Part shown: positions 6,608-15,213 of the stretch, piece by piece
Layout: each line of letters begins with the position of its first letter
Numbering within the stretch: position 1 is the first letter of the stretch
DNA from: Thermodesulforhabdus norvegica
GTDB taxonomy: Bacteria > Desulfobacterota > Syntrophobacteria > Syntrophobacterales > Thermodesulforhabdaceae
NCBI RefSeq assembly: GCF_900114975.1
Contig: NZ_FOUU01000006.1
Location: forward strand, 1 to 64,000
DNA: 64,000 bases
Direction: 5' to 3'
The notes under the pieces: generated by a model
What the model was told of the DNA's origin: nothing
The model's database searches: none
What the model saw: the letters and a program-made list of their open reading frames with translations, nothing else
Program-made: the position numbers and the translations under genes

Positions 6608-7945
6608 TCATTTACCGATCATTTTCTGGGGCAGGTAGAAAACGACCTGGGGAAAGGCCGTAACTATAACGACCATTAAAATCATAATCAGAAAAAAAGG
6701 AAAAGTGGCCCTTAATATCCGGGCAATGTCCTCACCGGATATTCCCTGAATGACAAAAAGGCTGAAACCGACAGGAGGGGTTATCTGGGACAATTCCACC
6801 ATGAAAACCAGGAAAATTCCAAACCATAGCGGATGAAAACCGGCTGCCGTAACGATTGGTAATGTGATGGGGAGTGTCATTACGACAATCGATATCCCGT
6901 CGAGTATCATGCCGAGGAACAGGTACATAACCCCCAAAACCATAATAAGCACGTAGGGAGAAAGTTTCATAGCCGCTATAAACTCGCTGATAGACCTTGC
7001 AATGCCCGTAAAACCCACAACCTGCGAGAGAAAGGCCGCTCCCATAATTATGAAACAGATCATACAGGTTGTTTTTACTGCCTGGAAAAGAGTCTCCGAG
7101 AAGATTTTCCGGTTCATATTCCCGGAAAAAAAAGCCAGAGCGTACGCACCCATCACACCGATTGCCGCTGCTTCTGTTGGTGTGGTTATCCCCAGATAAA
7201 TGCCTCCGAGCACCGCAAAAATCAGTCCAAAGGTGGGCAGGAGCTGACGGAGTCTCCTGAACCGCTCTGCCCATGAATAATCTTCTCTTTCCTGCGGCAC
7301 AATCGACGGGTTCAGCAAAGCCCTTATCATTATGTAACCGGAATACATCCCGGCCAGCATCAAACCGGGAATGATTCCGGCAATAAAAAGCTTACCTATG
7401 GAAACGTCGGACAAGACGCCGTAGATTATCATTATGAGGCTTGGTGGTATCAAAAAACCCAGAGTTCCCGCCCCGGCAAGGGATCCCAGAGCGATGTCTC
7501 GATCATAACCTCTCCTTGAAAGCTCACTCAAAGTAATACGGCCTACCGTTGCGGTTGTGGCCGCGCTGGAGCCTGATATAGCCGCAAAGAGAGAACAGGC
7601 GAATACATTTATATGAAGTAGCCTTCCCGGTACCCTGGTAAGCCACGGTACCAGGCCGTTTAAGAGCTGAGTTGAGATAGCCGTGCGATACAGCACTTCT
7701 CCCATAAGCACAAAGAGGGGCAATGCAGTCAGTGACCAGGAGTTAAGGCTGTTCCAGACCGAATTAGCTATCAGTGCTCCCATTTTACTCCAGATGGAGA
7801 TGGACGGGGGGAGCTGAAAATTATAAAGAAGCATGCCGCACATTCCCGCCAGCATAAGAGAAAAGCCTATCCATAACCCCGCCAGAAGGAAGATAAACAT
7901 AAGGGTAAACATGAATAAAGCAAGGATTATCGGATCGGAAATCAT
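6608..7945 (-). CDS. dctM: TRAP transporter large permease, DctM
   Basis: A 445-residue inner-membrane protein with about a dozen hydrophobic segments. It is the ion-coupled transport subunit of a tripartite ATP-independent periplasmic transporter. Diagnostic stretches are SGSSAATTATVGRI, GTLGFLIPPSLIMIIYGVLS and TTPTEAAAIGVMGA, together with PITLPIVTAAGFHPLWFGIF near the C-terminus. It follows dctQ by 6 bp and dctP by the operon order dctP-dctQ-dctM. Substrates of this class are mostly carboxylates or amino acids taken up with sodium. The substrate is not told by the sequence. Confidence 0.93.
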   Translation of the reverse strand: MISDPIILALFMFTLMFIFLLAGLWIGFSLMLAGMCGMLLYNFQLPPSISIWSKMGALIANSVWNSLNSWSLTALPLFVLMGEVLYRTAISTQLLNGLVPWLTRVPGRLLHINVFACSLFAAISGSSAATTATVGRITLSELSRRGYDRDIALGSLAGAGTLGFLIPPSLIMIIYGVLSDVSIGKLFIAGIIPGLMLAGMYSGYIMIRALLNPSIVPQEREDYSWAERFRRLRQLLPTFGLIFAVLGGIYLGITTPTEAAAIGVMGAYALAFFSGNMNRKIFSETLFQAVKTTCMICFIIMGAAFLSQVVGFTGIARSISEFIAAMKLSPYVLIMVLGVMYLFLGMILDGISIVVMTLPITLPIVTAAGFHPLWFGIFLVFMVELSQITPPVGFSLFVIQGISGEDIARILRATFPFFLIMILMVVIVTAFPQVVFYLPQKMIGK

Positions 7946-7951
7946 GGCTTC

Positions 7952-8443
7952 CTACCCGCTATAATCTGGCTTGAGATTTTGGAGAATACGCCGAACGAAG
8001 GCTATCGTGAGAAAAAGAAAACCTGCCACCACAGGAATTTGCGGAATAAATAGCGGTGTCTCCGCTATAGAATCCGCCCTCATTCCCAGGCTAAAAGTGT
8101 CTTTGACCATGAAAAAGGAGTGGTAAGTGCAGAATGCCGAAAGCACTGCACCTACAAAAGAGGTCAGGGTGTCGAGAAGACGGTACTTCCCCGGACTCAG
8201 TCTGGAAGTCAAGAGAGTAATTCTAATATGACCTTCCTCGGTAAGGGTATGGCCGAGGCCGAAGGCCACTATGGAAACCATCAGATATCCGCTGTATTCG
8301 TCTGCAATCAGTGTGGAAGTACGAAAGAGAGATCTGAGAAGAATCTCCAACCCTATCAGCAAAACAACAGAAATCATTGCCAGAGAAGCCAACACGGCCC
8401 CGACCCTGGTTATGGTATCCAAAAGACGTACCAGTCTATTCAT
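7952..8443 (-). CDS. dctQ: TRAP transporter small permease, DctQ
   Basis: A 163-residue membrane protein with four hydrophobic helices (around residues 16-35, 49-65, 91-110 and 132-150). It is the small subunit that joins the large permease and helps the periplasmic receptor dock. The fragment GLEILLRSLFRTSTLIADEYSGYLMV split around residue 40 is typical (E..R...N/S...DE.S.YL). It lies between dctP (4 bp away) and dctM (6 bp away), which fixes the assignment better than sequence alone. Confidence 0.9.
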   Translation of the reverse strand: MNRLVRLLDTITRVGAVLASLAMISVVLLIGLEILLRSLFRTSTLIADEYSGYLMVSIVAFGLGHTLTEEGHIRITLLTSRLSPGKYRLLDTLTSFVGAVLSAFCTYHSFFMVKDTFSLGMRADSIAETPLFIPQIPVVAGFLFLTIAFVRRILQNLKPDYSG

Positions 8444-8447
8444 CTAT

Positions 8448-9443
8448 CTACTCGATGTATTTTTCCAGAATTTTCCTTTCCTCATCGGAAGCATCTTTCA
8501 AAAATTCCATTACTATCTTTTTGGCCGCCTCATCCATTGCCTTCGTGAGTTCAGGGGTTTCTTCCTCCACCTTTATGCCCTGCTCCTGGATGATCCTGAG
8601 TGCTTCTTCGTTGCGTTTTTCCGAAGCGGCCCACTGAGAAGCTTCAATCTCGGCAGCCGCTTTTAGTATTGCCTCCTGCTGTTCCCGGGAAAGGGCATTC
8701 CAGTAATCCAGATTGATCGTTACCATGTTTAACGGATAGGCATAGTTGATCTTTGTAAAATAGCTCAGAACTTCCCAGAACTTACCGTTTTTTGTCGATT
8801 CTGCCGAAGTCAGAACCGAATCTATCATACCCGTTCTCAGAGAAGAGTAAACCTCACCCCAGGGTAGTGATACCGGTGATCCCCCAAGCTCCCTTAAAAA
8901 GTTTGCCCCATTCTTGTCGTAGGTTCTGGTTTTTAACCCTTTTATGTCCTCGGGCTTTCTGACCGGCTTCTTGGTAACCAACCCACTGGGAGGCCATGGA
9001 GCTGCGTAGAGGAATTTCTGGTTCCACTTCATTGCTGCTTTTTCGTAAAGAGGCCTGCATTCATCATAGAGCTTACGTGCTTCATCGTAAGATTTTACAA
9101 GGCGGGGCAGAGAACTGATGCCAAAGACATGTTCGCTACCTGCAACGACACCCATAAGTATGTCGGACATCGGAACCTGCCCGTCTTTTACGACTTTTAG
9201 GAGTTCAGGGCCTTTAAATCCAAGACTACCTCCGGGATGAACGGTTATCTCCACAGTTCCTTTGGTATACTCCTTTACCAGCTCTGCAAACTTCACAGCG
9301 CCTTCCGTATGAAAGCTCGTGGGACCGTAAATGGCGTTCAGGTTCAGCTTTATGACTTCCGATGCCTGAGTCGTAAAAACGGGCAGTCCGAAAATCAACA
9401 GAACCATGGTCAACGCCGTTCTTTTGAATTTCAAAGGCTTCAT
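8448..9443 (-). CDS. dctP: TRAP transporter periplasmic receptor, DctP
   Basis: A 331-residue exported solute-binding protein. The N-terminus (KFKRTALTMVLLIFGLPVF) is a signal peptide cleaved near the TQA-SE junction. The DctP core is seen in LKTRTYDKNGANFLRELGG, whose arginine normally binds the substrate carboxylate, and in PWGEVYSSLRTGMIDSVL. A good ribosome site (AGGAGGT) precedes the ATG at 9443. It is first in the dctPQM operon. The ligand is probably a carboxylate, by family knowledge, and its identity is open. Confidence 0.93.
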   Translation of the reverse strand: MKPLKFKRTALTMVLLIFGLPVFTTQASEVIKLNLNAIYGPTSFHTEGAVKFAELVKEYTKGTVEITVHPGGSLGFKGPELLKVVKDGQVPMSDILMGVVAGSEHVFGISSLPRLVKSYDEARKLYDECRPLYEKAAMKWNQKFLYAAPWPPSGLVTKKPVRKPEDIKGLKTRTYDKNGANFLRELGGSPVSLPWGEVYSSLRTGMIDSVLTSAESTKNGKFWEVLSYFTKINYAYPLNMVTINLDYWNALSREQQEAILKAAAEIEASQWAASEKRNEEALRIIQEQGIKVEEETPELTKAMDEAAKKIVMEFLKDASDEERKILEKYIE

Positions 9444-9492
9444 AACTTTAACCTCCTTTTTAGTCTTTACCCCCGTGTTACTCCAATATCAA

Positions 9493-10245
9493 TCAGTGAA
9501 GTATCTGGCTTAGAAACAGCTTTGTTCTCTCATGCCTGGGATTGGAAAAGAACTCCTCAGGCGTGTTGCTCTCAACTATAACCCCCTCGTCCATGAACAT
9601 AACCCTGTGGGCCACCTTTTTTGCAAAACCCATCTCGTGGGTCACCACAATCATTGTCATACCTTCCTCGGCCAGTTCAACCATTACATCCAGAACCTCC
9701 TTTATCATCTCCGGATCCAGAGCCGATGTGGGCTCGTCGAACAGCATAATCTTGGGAGACATGCACAGGCTCCTCGCAATGGCCACCCTCTGCTGCTGTC
9801 CTCCCGAGAGCTGTCCCGGGTATTTGTGAGCCTGATCGGCTATGTGCACCTTCTCCAGAAAGTGCATGGCTATCTCTTCCGCCTGCTTTCTGGGCATTTT
9901 CCTTACCCATATAGGCCCGAGAGTCAGGTTCTCGAGCACTGTGAGGTGAGGAAAAAGGTTAAAATGCTGAAAAACCATTCCCACTTCCGAACGGATTTTT
10001 TCGATATTTTTTACATTGTCGGTCAGCTCAATACCGTCCACGATGATTTTTCCCTTCTGGTGAGTCTCAAGACGGTTTATGCATCGTATAAGGGTTGATT
10101 TTCCCGATCCGGAGGGTCCACAGATTACTATGATCTCCTTTCTGTGAACCTTTAGATTAATGCCTTTCAGTACATGGAAATTCCCGAACCACTTATGAAG
10201 ATCAACGATCTCAACTATAACGTCTTCGTCGTAAGCCTTAACCAT
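9493..10245 (-). CDS. aapP: Amino-acid ABC transporter ATP-binding protein (AapP/GlnQ type)
   Basis: A 250-residue cytoplasmic ATPase driving polar amino-acid uptake. Walker A is GPSGSGKST (about residues 43-51), the signature is [15 protein letters not shown], and Walker B is [14 protein letters not shown], with an H-loop in VVTHEMGFA. The family-specific RCINRLE and [18 protein letters not shown] place it with GlnQ/AapP. It is the last gene of the aapJQMP cluster, 10 bp after the permease. It probably powers the two adjacent permeases. Confidence 0.95.
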   Translation of the reverse strand: MVKAYDEDVIVEIVDLHKWFGNFHVLKGINLKVHRKEIIVICGPSGSGKSTLIRCINRLETHQKGKIIVDGIELTDNVKNIEKIRSEVGMVFQHFNLFPHLTVLENLTLGPIWVRKMPRKQAEEIAMHFLEKVHIADQAHKYPGQLSGGQQQRVAIARSLCMSPKIMLFDEPTSALDPEMIKEVLDVMVELAEEGMTMIVVTHEMGFAKKVAHRVMFMDEGVIVESNTPEEFFSNPRHERTKLFLSQILH

Positions 10246-10255
10246 GCTCCCTTAT

Positions 10256-11293
10256 TTAACCTCCTCTGTGAAGCTCCTTTTCCAGCTTCTGACTGAACCT
10301 GGACATGGAAAAACAACCCAGAAAATACAATATTGCGAGGAAAATGTAAGCCTCTCTGCTAAAACCCATCCACTTGGGATCGGACAACACGGTTTGTGTG
10401 GTCTTCAAAACGTCGTAAAGAGCTATGATAACCACGAGAGATGTATCCTTAAAAGCCGATATGAGAACACTTACCGTGGGAGGTATTACTATTTTGAGCG
10501 CCTGCGGAAGTATAACCAGCCTCATGGTCAGGTAATAGTTAAGACCCAGAGATGCGGCTGCTTCATACTGTCCTCTGGGTATAGCCTGAAGACCTCCTCT
10601 GACCACTTCGGCTATATAGGCTGCCGTAAACAGTATTATCGCTATCTGGGCTCTCAGGATTTTGCTTATGGTTATTCCCTCCGGCAGGAAGAGAGGGAAA
10701 ATTATGGACCCCATAAAAAGAAGGCTTATGAGAGGGACTCCCCGTATGAGCTCAATGTAAACGACGCATAGAAGCTTGACGGCAGGGAGTTTTGATTGCC
10801 TGCCGAGGGCCAGAATAACACCGAGAGGATAGGCTGCCGTAAGGCCAAAGAGGGCAAGTAATAGGGTTAAAGGCAAGCCACCCCATTTAGAGCTTTCCAC
10901 GGGAGGCAGTCCCAGCAGTCCGCCCTTCATTAAAAGGCCCATAACCGGTAGAGCAACGGCCCAGACATACAAAAGGTTTCTATTCCACCTTCTGCGGTCT
11001 CTGCTGTAAGCAAGTATTCCAAAGAGAATTAACATTGCCAGTAAGGGCCGCCATTGCTGGTCGTAGGGATAAAACCCAAAGATAATGAAACGTATATTCT
11101 GAGTGATAATGGACCAGCAGGCCCCGCCGGAATCACGGCATATTTCCGGTGATGTAAACCATGCCGAATCCAGAAAAGCCCACCTGAAAAAAGGCGGAAC
11201 CACTTCCCAGAGGATCAGTAGGACGATGACGGTGAGCAGTGAATTATACCAGGTATTGAAAAGGTTTTTCTGCAGCCATTCCAGCGGCTTCAT
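10256..11293 (-). CDS. aapM: Amino-acid ABC transporter permease AapM
   Basis: A 345-residue membrane permease with an N-terminal extension of several helices before the conserved ABC permease domain. The EAA loop is RGQYEAAASLGLNYYLTMRLVILPQAL, here quoted as EAAASLGL plus ILPQAL. The polar amino-acid family signature ELIRGVPLISLLFMGS and AYIAEVVRGGLQAIP are visible. The extended N-terminus (to about residue 120) is typical of AapM compared with shorter GlnP-type permeases. It sits 3 bp after aapQ and forms the heterodimeric channel with it. Confidence 0.93.
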   Translation of the reverse strand: MKPLEWLQKNLFNTWYNSLLTVIVLLILWEVVPPFFRWAFLDSAWFTSPEICRDSGGACWSIITQNIRFIIFGFYPYDQQWRPLLAMLILFGILAYSRDRRRWNRNLLYVWAVALPVMGLLMKGGLLGLPPVESSKWGGLPLTLLLALFGLTAAYPLGVILALGRQSKLPAVKLLCVVYIELIRGVPLISLLFMGSIIFPLFLPEGITISKILRAQIAIILFTAAYIAEVVRGGLQAIPRGQYEAAASLGLNYYLTMRLVILPQALKIVIPPTVSVLISAFKDTSLVVIIALYDVLKTTQTVLSDPKWMGFSREAYIFLAILYFLGCFSMSRFSQKLEKELHRGG

Positions 11294-11296
11294 AAT

Positions 11297-12508
11297 CTAG
11301 CGCTCCACCAGCTTCACTTTCCTGTTGTACCAGTTCATAAAAGCCGATGTGGACAGACTGAAAAAGAGATACACCAGCATTATGAGAGCAACTCCTTCCA
11401 CGGCCTGACCGGTCTGATTAATAGTCGTGTTGGCAACGGAAACAAAGTCCGGATAGCCTATGGCTACGGCAAGCGAACTGTTCTTTGTCAGGTTCAACAT
11501 CTGACTGGTCAGAGGCGGTACGATTACACGAAGTGCCTGCGGCAGCACGACCAGACGCAGCACCTGACTGTGAGTAAGCCCCAGGGATAAAGCTGCTTCC
11601 CACTGTCCTTTACTCACCGATTGAATGCCCGCCCTGACTATTTCCGCAACGAAAGCGGCCGTATAAAGGACGAGACCCAGCAGAAGAGCCATAAATTCTG
11701 GAGAAAAAGACAGACCGCCCACAAAGTTAAAACCCCTGACCCTGGGTATTTCAAAGTCAAGAGGTTTCCCTGCCGCAAACCACGACAGAATTGGAAGAGA
11801 GACGATTATGGCCAGAGAAACTCTGAAAACCGGAAAGGTTTTTCCGGTCCTGGCCTGACGTCTGTCGGACCATTTTTTCAGGAGAAAGGAGATCAAAGAG
11901 GCCGCGACAAAAGAAAGAGCAATCCACTTGTAGGCAGGGTTATAGATAATTCTGGGAAAGAAAACACCACGGTTACATATGTAAACGCAGTCAAAAAGAG
12001 ACAGTGCCTGTCTCGGCCCCGGAAAGGTTTCGTAAAAGAGGGCGTACCAGAAAAAAAGGTGCAGGAGGACCGGAATGTCCTGCATTGCTTCAATGTATGC
12101 CGCAGCAAGCCTTGAAACCAGCCAGTTACTGCTTAGACGGGCAATTCCTATAAAAGTGCCGACAATAACCGTAATCACGATCCCTATCAGGGAAACCTTA
12201 AGAGTATTCAGAGCCCCAACGATAAGAGCCTTTGCATAGGTATCGGAAGAGCTGTAAGGTATTAAAGATTCGCCTATTTCAAAGGAAGCGGGTTTGCCGA
12301 GAAAGTCAAAGCCCGTGGCTATATTCTGGCGCCTGAGGTTTTCCACCGTGTTTGAAATCAGATACCAGGCTGCCAGAGCCACAAGAAGGACGACCACGAC
12401 CTGAAAGGCAACCGCTCTTACCCTGGCATCAAGCCAAAATCTGATCATTTTATCCCACCGTAATATGGCTAAGATCGGGCGGTTTTGGGCAGGGTCGGCT
12501 ATCTTCAC
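11297..12508 (-). CDS. aapQ: Amino-acid ABC transporter permease AapQ
   Basis: A 403-residue membrane permease with about eight hydrophobic segments. Diagnostic parts are IGIARLSSNWLVSRLAAAYIE, given here as the family stretch before YIEAMQDIPVLLHLFFWY, and AAFVAEIVRAGIQSVSKGQW leading into the EAA loop (EAALSLGLTHSQ, VVLPQALRVIVPPL). A long insertion between helices, about residues 165-250, is typical of AapQ. The gene is between aapJ and aapM in the usual Aap order, and the product pairs with AapM. Confidence 0.93.
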   Translation of the reverse strand: MKIADPAQNRPILAILRWDKMIRFWLDARVRAVAFQVVVVLLVALAAWYLISNTVENLRRQNIATGFDFLGKPASFEIGESLIPYSSSDTYAKALIVGALNTLKVSLIGIVITVIVGTFIGIARLSSNWLVSRLAAAYIEAMQDIPVLLHLFFWYALFYETFPGPRQALSLFDCVYICNRGVFFPRIIYNPAYKWIALSFVAASLISFLLKKWSDRRQARTGKTFPVFRVSLAIIVSLPILSWFAAGKPLDFEIPRVRGFNFVGGLSFSPEFMALLLGLVLYTAAFVAEIVRAGIQSVSKGQWEAALSLGLTHSQVLRLVVLPQALRVIVPPLTSQMLNLTKNSSLAVAIGYPDFVSVANTTINQTGQAVEGVALIMLVYLFFSLSTSAFMNWYNRKVKLVER

Positions 12509-12533
12509 GATATACCGACCCTGCGGGTGGCCA

Positions 12534-13544
12534 TTAACGGAAAGGAGCTGCGTACATCAGGCCGCCCTGAGTCCACAGAGCGTTAAGGCCTCTGGGAAGC
12601 CCAAGAGGAGTGTTAGGTCCCACGTTTCGTTCGAAGATTTCACCGTAGTTGCCCACCTGTTTGATGATATTGTAGGCCCACTTGTCATCAAGTCCAAGGG
12701 CCTTACCAAGCCCCGGAGTTACACCCAGAAACCTCTGGATTGCAGGATCATCACTTTTCAACATTTCGTCCACATTCTGAGAAGTTATGCCGAACTCCTC
12801 GGCCTGTATAAGGGCCATCACCGTCCAGTTGACTATATCAAACCACTGGTCGTCGCCGTGACGAACAACCGGGGCAAGCGGTTCTTTTGAAATAACCTCC
12901 GGAAGGATAATGTAATCATCTGGATTTGGGGCAACGGCTCTGTGGGCCGCAAGCTGAGATACATCGGAGGTAAGAACATCACACCGACCGGAAAAGAAGG
13001 CCTTGTTGAGCTCCGCAGCCTGCTCGATAACTACAGGCTTCCAGGTCATCTTGTTCTTCTTGAAAAAGTCGGCCGCATTCAGTTCCGTCGTGGTACCGGG
13101 AAGAACGCACACGGTAGCACCGTTTAGCTCCTTCGCGCTCTTCACACCGAGCTTCTTTGGCACCATGAAGCCCTGACCGTCGTAGAAATTTACGTGGGCG
13201 AAGTTTAACCCGTTTACGGTATCCCTGGTTAAAGTGTGAGTTGTGTTTCGACATAAAACGTCCACTTCCTTGGACTGAAGGGCCGGAAGCCTCTGAACCG
13301 CCGTAAGCGGCACAAACTTAACCTTGCTCGCATCGCCAAAAACGGCAGCGGCAATTGCCCTGGCAGTGTCCACGTCAAGCCCGCGCCACACTCCCTTCTC
13401 GTCGGGCATGCTGAAACCGAAGACACTACCATTCACACCGGCAATAAGGTACCCCCGTGCCCTGACCTCTTCCAGCGTACCTGCCAAAGCCTGCGAAACC
13501 ATAAGCATCATAACGCACAAAAAAACCAGGACCTTCGTCTTCAT
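12534..13544 (-). CDS. aapJ: Amino-acid ABC transporter binding protein AapJ
   Basis: A 336-residue periplasmic binding protein with a clear signal peptide (VLVFLCVMMLMVSQALA, cleavage before GTLEE). The family stretch RGYLIAGVNGSVFGFSMPD and the sugar/amino-acid clamp region CRNTTHTLTRD are typical of AapJ, which binds a broad range of L-amino acids. It is the first gene of aapJQMP, 25 bp before aapQ, and is preceded by a ribosome site GGGGAGG. The following metabolic pair hyuAB is upstream on the same strand, so uptake of a cyclic or modified amino acid is possible. Confidence 0.94.
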   Translation of the reverse strand: MKTKVLVFLCVMMLMVSQALAGTLEEVRARGYLIAGVNGSVFGFSMPDEKGVWRGLDVDTARAIAAAVFGDASKVKFVPLTAVQRLPALQSKEVDVLCRNTTHTLTRDTVNGLNFAHVNFYDGQGFMVPKKLGVKSAKELNGATVCVLPGTTTELNAADFFKKNKMTWKPVVIEQAAELNKAFFSGRCDVLTSDVSQLAAHRAVAPNPDDYIILPEVISKEPLAPVVRHGDDQWFDIVNWTVMALIQAEEFGITSQNVDEMLKSDDPAIQRFLGVTPGLGKALGLDDKWAYNIIKQVGNYGEIFERNVGPNTPLGLPRGLNALWTQGGLMYAAPFR

Positions 13545-13638
13545 GACTTAATCCTCCCCGGTTTTGAAGTGTTTAAACGCCACTATCCTTCAACCCTGCA
13601 GACTGCTTTACGGCGAAGGCCGCAGAAGTACCGGGACT

Positions 13639-15213
13639 TTAGCCTTCAGGCGAACCATATCCCCCGCCTCCGGGGGTCTCGATCCTCAAAACATCGCCGG
13701 CTTTCAGATATCCGTGGAATTTCCCGCCGACTTCTCTTTCCACACCATCGCTTACTATAATGTTACGCCCTCTACTCCCGGGTTCACCTCCGTAAAGCCC
13801 ATAGGGACCACGACGGCGCCGCTCCGACAGGATTGTGACCTCCGAGTCCGTGAGAAGCTTAATCTCCCGCACAATCCCATCACCGCCTCTGAACCTTCCT
13901 TCCCCCCCAGACCCTCTGCGAATGGAATATGTGGTTATCATAAGAGGATAAGTGTACTCCAGCGCTTCCACCGGTGTATTGAGCGTATTCGTCATGTGAC
14001 TGTGTACGGCCGATTCACCGTCTCCATCAGAAGCGGCACCCATTCCTCCACCGATGGTCTCGTAATAGGCAAAGGACACACCGGAATCAGGTCGCACGCC
14101 ACCTATTGTAATGTTATTCATGGTTCCCTGACTTGCGGCAGGTATCTTCTCCGGGATTGCCTGAGCCAGAGCACCCAGGATTACATCCACAATCCGCTGA
14201 GAGGTCTCAACATTCCCCCCTGCAACGGGCGCAGGAAACACGGCATCCACAATTGTGCCCTTACGCGTAACCACCGAAATGGGCCTGATTAAACCCGCAT
14301 TCGTCGGGACGTCTTCATCAACAAGGCATCTGAAGACATAAAGAGCCGCAGAAAGGGTTATAGCGTATACGGCATTTATACTACCTGCAACCTGTGGATC
14401 GCTCCCGGTAAAATCCAACACAGCCTCGTCGCCGCTGACCTTGAGCTCAAGCCGGATTGCTATATCTTCCCTTTCAACCCCGTCATCGTCCATAAAGTCG
14501 GTGAAGGAATACGTACCGTCGGGAATTCCCGAAATGACCCCCCGCATGACCTTTTCTGCATAATCCATCAGAGCTTCCGCATAACTTACGCAGGTTTCCA
14601 GACCGTATTTTGATATGAGCTCTTCCAGACGCTTTATACCGGTCATGTTAGCCATTATTTGAGCGTCAAGATCCCCTTCCCTTTCTTCTGGAGTACGAAC
14701 ATTGTTTAACAGGATGTCCATGATTTTCCTGTCGAGTCTGCCCTGTTCTACAAGCTTAACGGGGGGTATGATAAGTCCTTCCTGGTAAAGAGACCTGGAC
14801 AGGGGCATTGATCCGGAACTCATACCGCCTATGTCCGCATGGTGAGCCCTGTTGGCAACAAAGAAAACGGGTCCGTCACTGCCGGCAAAAACGGGTGCAA
14901 CCAGCGTTACATCGGGCAAATGAGTCCCGCCTTTGTAGGGGTCATTCAGAATGACCATGTCCCCCGGTGAGAAACTGCACGTCTCAATGGCCGATTTTAC
15001 CGAAAGAGGCATGGAACCAAGATGAACGGGAATGTGGGCAGCCTGAGCAACCATCTGACCTTTAGCATCGAAAAGAGCGCATGAAAAATCTCGACGCTCC
15101 TTGATGTTAGGCGAATAGGCCGTTCTGTTCAGCGTAACCCCCATCTCCTCTGCAATCGACGCAAAGCGATTCTTGAAAACCTCAAGAAGAACAGGATTTA
15201 TCTCTCTACTCAT
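13639..15213 (-). CDS. hyuB: Hydantoinase/oxoprolinase B-subunit family protein
   Basis: A 524-residue cytoplasmic protein of the HyuB family, which with HyuA opens cyclic imides or lactams (N-methylhydantoin, 5-oxoproline) or carboxylates ketones with ATP. The start ATG at 15213 shares its base with the hyuA stop. Seen motifs are NIKERRDFSCALFDAKGQMV, VILNDPYKGGTHLPDVT, PVFAGSDGPVFFVANRAHHAD and the C-terminal GGGGYGSP, all typical. Exact substrate is undetermined. Placement beside an amino-acid importer and ammonium genes favours a nitrogen-containing ring substrate, by inference. Confidence 0.9.
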   Translation of the reverse strand: MSREINPVLLEVFKNRFASIAEEMGVTLNRTAYSPNIKERRDFSCALFDAKGQMVAQAAHIPVHLGSMPLSVKSAIETCSFSPGDMVILNDPYKGGTHLPDVTLVAPVFAGSDGPVFFVANRAHHADIGGMSSGSMPLSRSLYQEGLIIPPVKLVEQGRLDRKIMDILLNNVRTPEEREGDLDAQIMANMTGIKRLEELISKYGLETCVSYAEALMDYAEKVMRGVISGIPDGTYSFTDFMDDDGVEREDIAIRLELKVSGDEAVLDFTGSDPQVAGSINAVYAITLSAALYVFRCLVDEDVPTNAGLIRPISVVTRKGTIVDAVFPAPVAGGNVETSQRIVDVILGALAQAIPEKIPAASQGTMNNITIGGVRPDSGVSFAYYETIGGGMGAASDGDGESAVHSHMTNTLNTPVEALEYTYPLMITTYSIRRGSGGEGRFRGGDGIVREIKLLTDSEVTILSERRRRGPYGLYGGEPGSRGRNIIVSDGVEREVGGKFHGYLKAGDVLRIETPGGGGYGSPEG